Below, piece after piece: positions 62,160-64,000 of a stretch of DNA of 64,000 bases. The stretch comes from Siniperca chuatsi (lineage: Eukaryota; Chordata; Actinopteri; Centrarchiformes; Sinipercidae): positions 16,465,833-16,529,832 of the forward strand of contig NC_058045.1 in assembly GCF_020085105.1 (NCBI RefSeq). The letters are read 5' to 3'. Numbering within the stretch: position 1 is the first letter of the stretch; each line of letters opens with the position of its first letter. The notes under the pieces were generated by a model. That model saw only the letters and a program-made list of their open reading frames with translations. It was not told where the DNA came from and searched no databases. Both the position numbers and the translations under genes were made by a program.

Positions 62160-64000
62160 TCATTTGTCCAGAGAGCCTTTAGTGATGTCGATGATTTGGT
62201 AGATGTCCAAGGCCTCACCTGTGGAAAGTTTGCACACATTGTTCAACAATCTGATTGTGTTCCTATAGTTCACTTTATTCAAAGAAATGTGAATTTGTAT
62301 ATGACATGTATTTCTAAACACCGTTTATGATGATATGATATGATATGATATGATGATTGTGTCTTGCATGGAATTTTAGCCTTGCAGGAGTAAAAATGTT
62401 GATAGTTTGTGTGCACAAATTTGTAATTAATTCCCTGACATTAATAATTTCATTGTACATTATTTCAATTCTCCTTTTTATTCTTCTCTGGCCAGGTCAC
62501 AGAAGGCTGTGTAATGCAGTGCAAATAAACTGAAAGGTCACTGACAATGTAAAATCGCTTCTTGGCTTTGATATAGTTTCATTTTGATTTTGGACACATG
62601 GACATACTTGGGGTTCTATCTATGGGTTAATTCTTCTGCACTGTATTGAGGTACCCTCAAAGTGATCAATTGTGCACATGAAAAAAATATTAATTCATGT
62701 ACCCAAAATGATTTTGATACCTGCAGGGCTTTGAAAATCCTTAATTTCCCCTTCTGTCTTTTTTTATACATTTGTACAATAAATATAATATGCCTCATAC
62801 TACAGATTTTCTTTTTAATAAAGCCCGATGATGGTGTGCAGAACTCACCAGGTTGTAGGCTGTATCTTCGTTCCAGACCTGTGGGGTTGGAGGGGGTTAC
62901 GCAGTCCATGGTGACCTCCTTCCTCAGACACTGGTCAACGTCAACCGAACTGAAGAAAGCTACTGACTGGGGAAGGTCCTGCATGCCTAACGCATAGGCG
63001 AACACACTCCTGCAGGAGACAGACGCACACAAGCAGAAAAGTTTATTGCCTATTCTACAGTGAATAGGACAGGGAAGAATAAATATTACGTTGTGAGCAG
63101 ACCTCGTGAGCAGGTTTGTGACCTGAAGTGCCAGCGCTGCTCTGTAACGGTCTTCGCTGCAGACAAGGTACCGCACCTCATCGTGGATGCTGATGCAGAA
63201 ACGGCCATCGATGTCGTGCTCCTCAAAGAGCCACTTCATGGCCACCAGCATCAGATGTAGGTAGTCCACTGCAGAGCTCTGGACCACCCAGTTCACTCTG
63301 CTCGTGATAAACTGACAAATAAAATATGACAACATCTTACTTTAAAGCTGAAGAGATGGTGGTTCAGAGCCTCCATTACCAGTAACAAGGGATCTCAACC
63401 AGTTCGGGCTCTTGGGTAACATATGTAATTCATTATTAATTTAAAAAAAAAAAAACAGCCACTAATATGCTAATAATTTCTTCTTCAAAGCAGTTTATGA
63501 TCAGATTTTTAGAACTTAGCCTACCCTTAATGACAAAGTGGACAGTAGAATAATAAAAGGCAATGAACATTACAATGTTATACTAATGAAAAAAGGGTTT
63601 TTGGCACACAAGGCTCTTGATGTGGACTGCTCATGCTAGTTGATTACCAGCATGTTGGTCTGTCCCACTGATCAGCACTGCCTCACCTCATCCTTAACTG
63701 CCTTGGGCTCCAGCGCTCTGCTTATCCTGCAGCCTAGAACAGGAGTGGCTGGCTGGGCTGAATGAGCAATGCTCTCCAGCTTATTGAACATGTCCGACTC
63801 TGTACCTCCAGCCCACAGACGTTTTTCGACCATATCCCACTTCTTCCGCCGAGAGCTGAGGAGATAAGGAACACAGAGGGAAATGAAGGAACAGAGCAAC
63901 CGAGAGGATGTAGGAGAATATGTTGTGACACTGACAAGTGGGTGTAGATGTTTGTGTGATGTTTTACTCGCTCCCTCACCACTGTGACGCCAGTCTAGTG
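62160..64000 (-). CDS. polg: DNA polymerase gamma catalytic subunit (POLG), 3' exons only
   Basis: POLG is the family-A mitochondrial replicative DNA polymerase. Five exons are seen in transcript order: the 3' end of an exon at 64000-63980 (cut by the window), then 63855-63687, 63311-63103, 63009-62849 and 62218-62160 with the stop. Phases agree at all four junctions. Conserved polymerase-domain sequence includes [35 protein letters not shown] and motif C with the catalytic Asp in [10 protein letters not shown]. It continues with [24 protein letters not shown] and [11 protein letters not shown], ending [18 protein letters not shown]. The C-terminus is a little shorter than human. The last exon is small (59 bp) and 0.6 kb away, easily missed. 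The N-terminal exonuclease and linker lie beyond the right edge. It is tail to tail with fanci. Confidence 0.97.
62325..62356. repeat. (TGATA)n pentanucleotide microsatellite
   Basis: About five tandem TGATA units. They lie in the last intron of polg and in the predicted 3'UTR of fanci. Confidence 0.9.
62524..62529 (+). terminator. Candidate fanci poly(A) signal
   Basis: The first AATAAA on the plus strand after the fanci stop (61,994). If used, the fanci 3'UTR spans the last polg exon antisense. A second AATAAA lies near 62,779. Confidence 0.5.

Overview
The window is vertebrate nuclear DNA, almost certainly from a ray-finned (teleost, probably percomorph) fish. Genes are split into many short exons with GT-AG introns. 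The encoded proteins match vertebrate families nearly end to end. The intergenic and intronic DNA carries fish-type hAT-like MITEs, I/Nimb-like and L1-like LINEs, foldback elements and CA/GA/AT microsatellites. No prokaryotic features, CRISPR array or viral genome is present. Coordinates below were read by hand from splice signals and reading-frame continuity.

Layout: (1) 1-1.85 kb is a decayed L1-like LINE on the minus strand. (2) 9.8-25.1 kb holds banp on the minus strand: ten coding exons (426 codons, BEN domain) plus a promoter near 25.07 kb. Its last C-terminal exons were not found. (3) 25.7-29.7 kb is a composite of two broken I/Nimb-like LINE pieces on the minus strand, interrupted by a near-identical 0.5 kb copy of banp intron 1. 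(4) 30.4 kb holds a tRNA-Arg(ACG) gene (minus), next to a perfect 147-bp tandem duplication. (5) 33.2-37.5 kb is a complete 13-exon carboxylesterase gene (plus, 560 aa, intact catalytic triad). (6) 40.1-48.4 kb is a complete 10-exon fbxo31 (minus, 588 aa). (7) 50.65 kb holds a second, identical tRNA-Arg(ACG) gene (plus). (8) 51.6-62.0 kb is a complete 37-coding-exon fanci (plus, 1323 aa). (9) 62.2-64.0 kb is the 3' end of polg (minus), tail to tail with fanci and running off the window.

The genes do not form a pathway. BANP is a BEN-domain factor that binds CGCG-containing promoters. FBXO31 is an SCF ubiquitin-ligase substrate receptor. FANCI is the ubiquitinated partner of FANCD2 in interstrand-crosslink repair. 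POLG is the mitochondrial replicative polymerase. The carboxylesterase is a secretory-pathway/ER hydrolase. The fanci/polg convergent pair is the arrangement known in mammals. banp and fbxo31 are also linked in human (16q24), so this block joins segments that lie on human chromosomes 15 and 16.

The most interesting points are: a BANP-type CGCG motif in banp's own promoter; a GC-AG intron in banp with a competing GT donor 5 nt upstream that would give an immediate stop; a recent 0.5 kb duplication of banp intron 1 into a LINE with 16-bp flanking direct repeats; a perfect 27-bp-arm hairpin in the carboxylesterase intron; and overlapping 3' ends of fanci and polg. I saw no clearly undescribed biological system.
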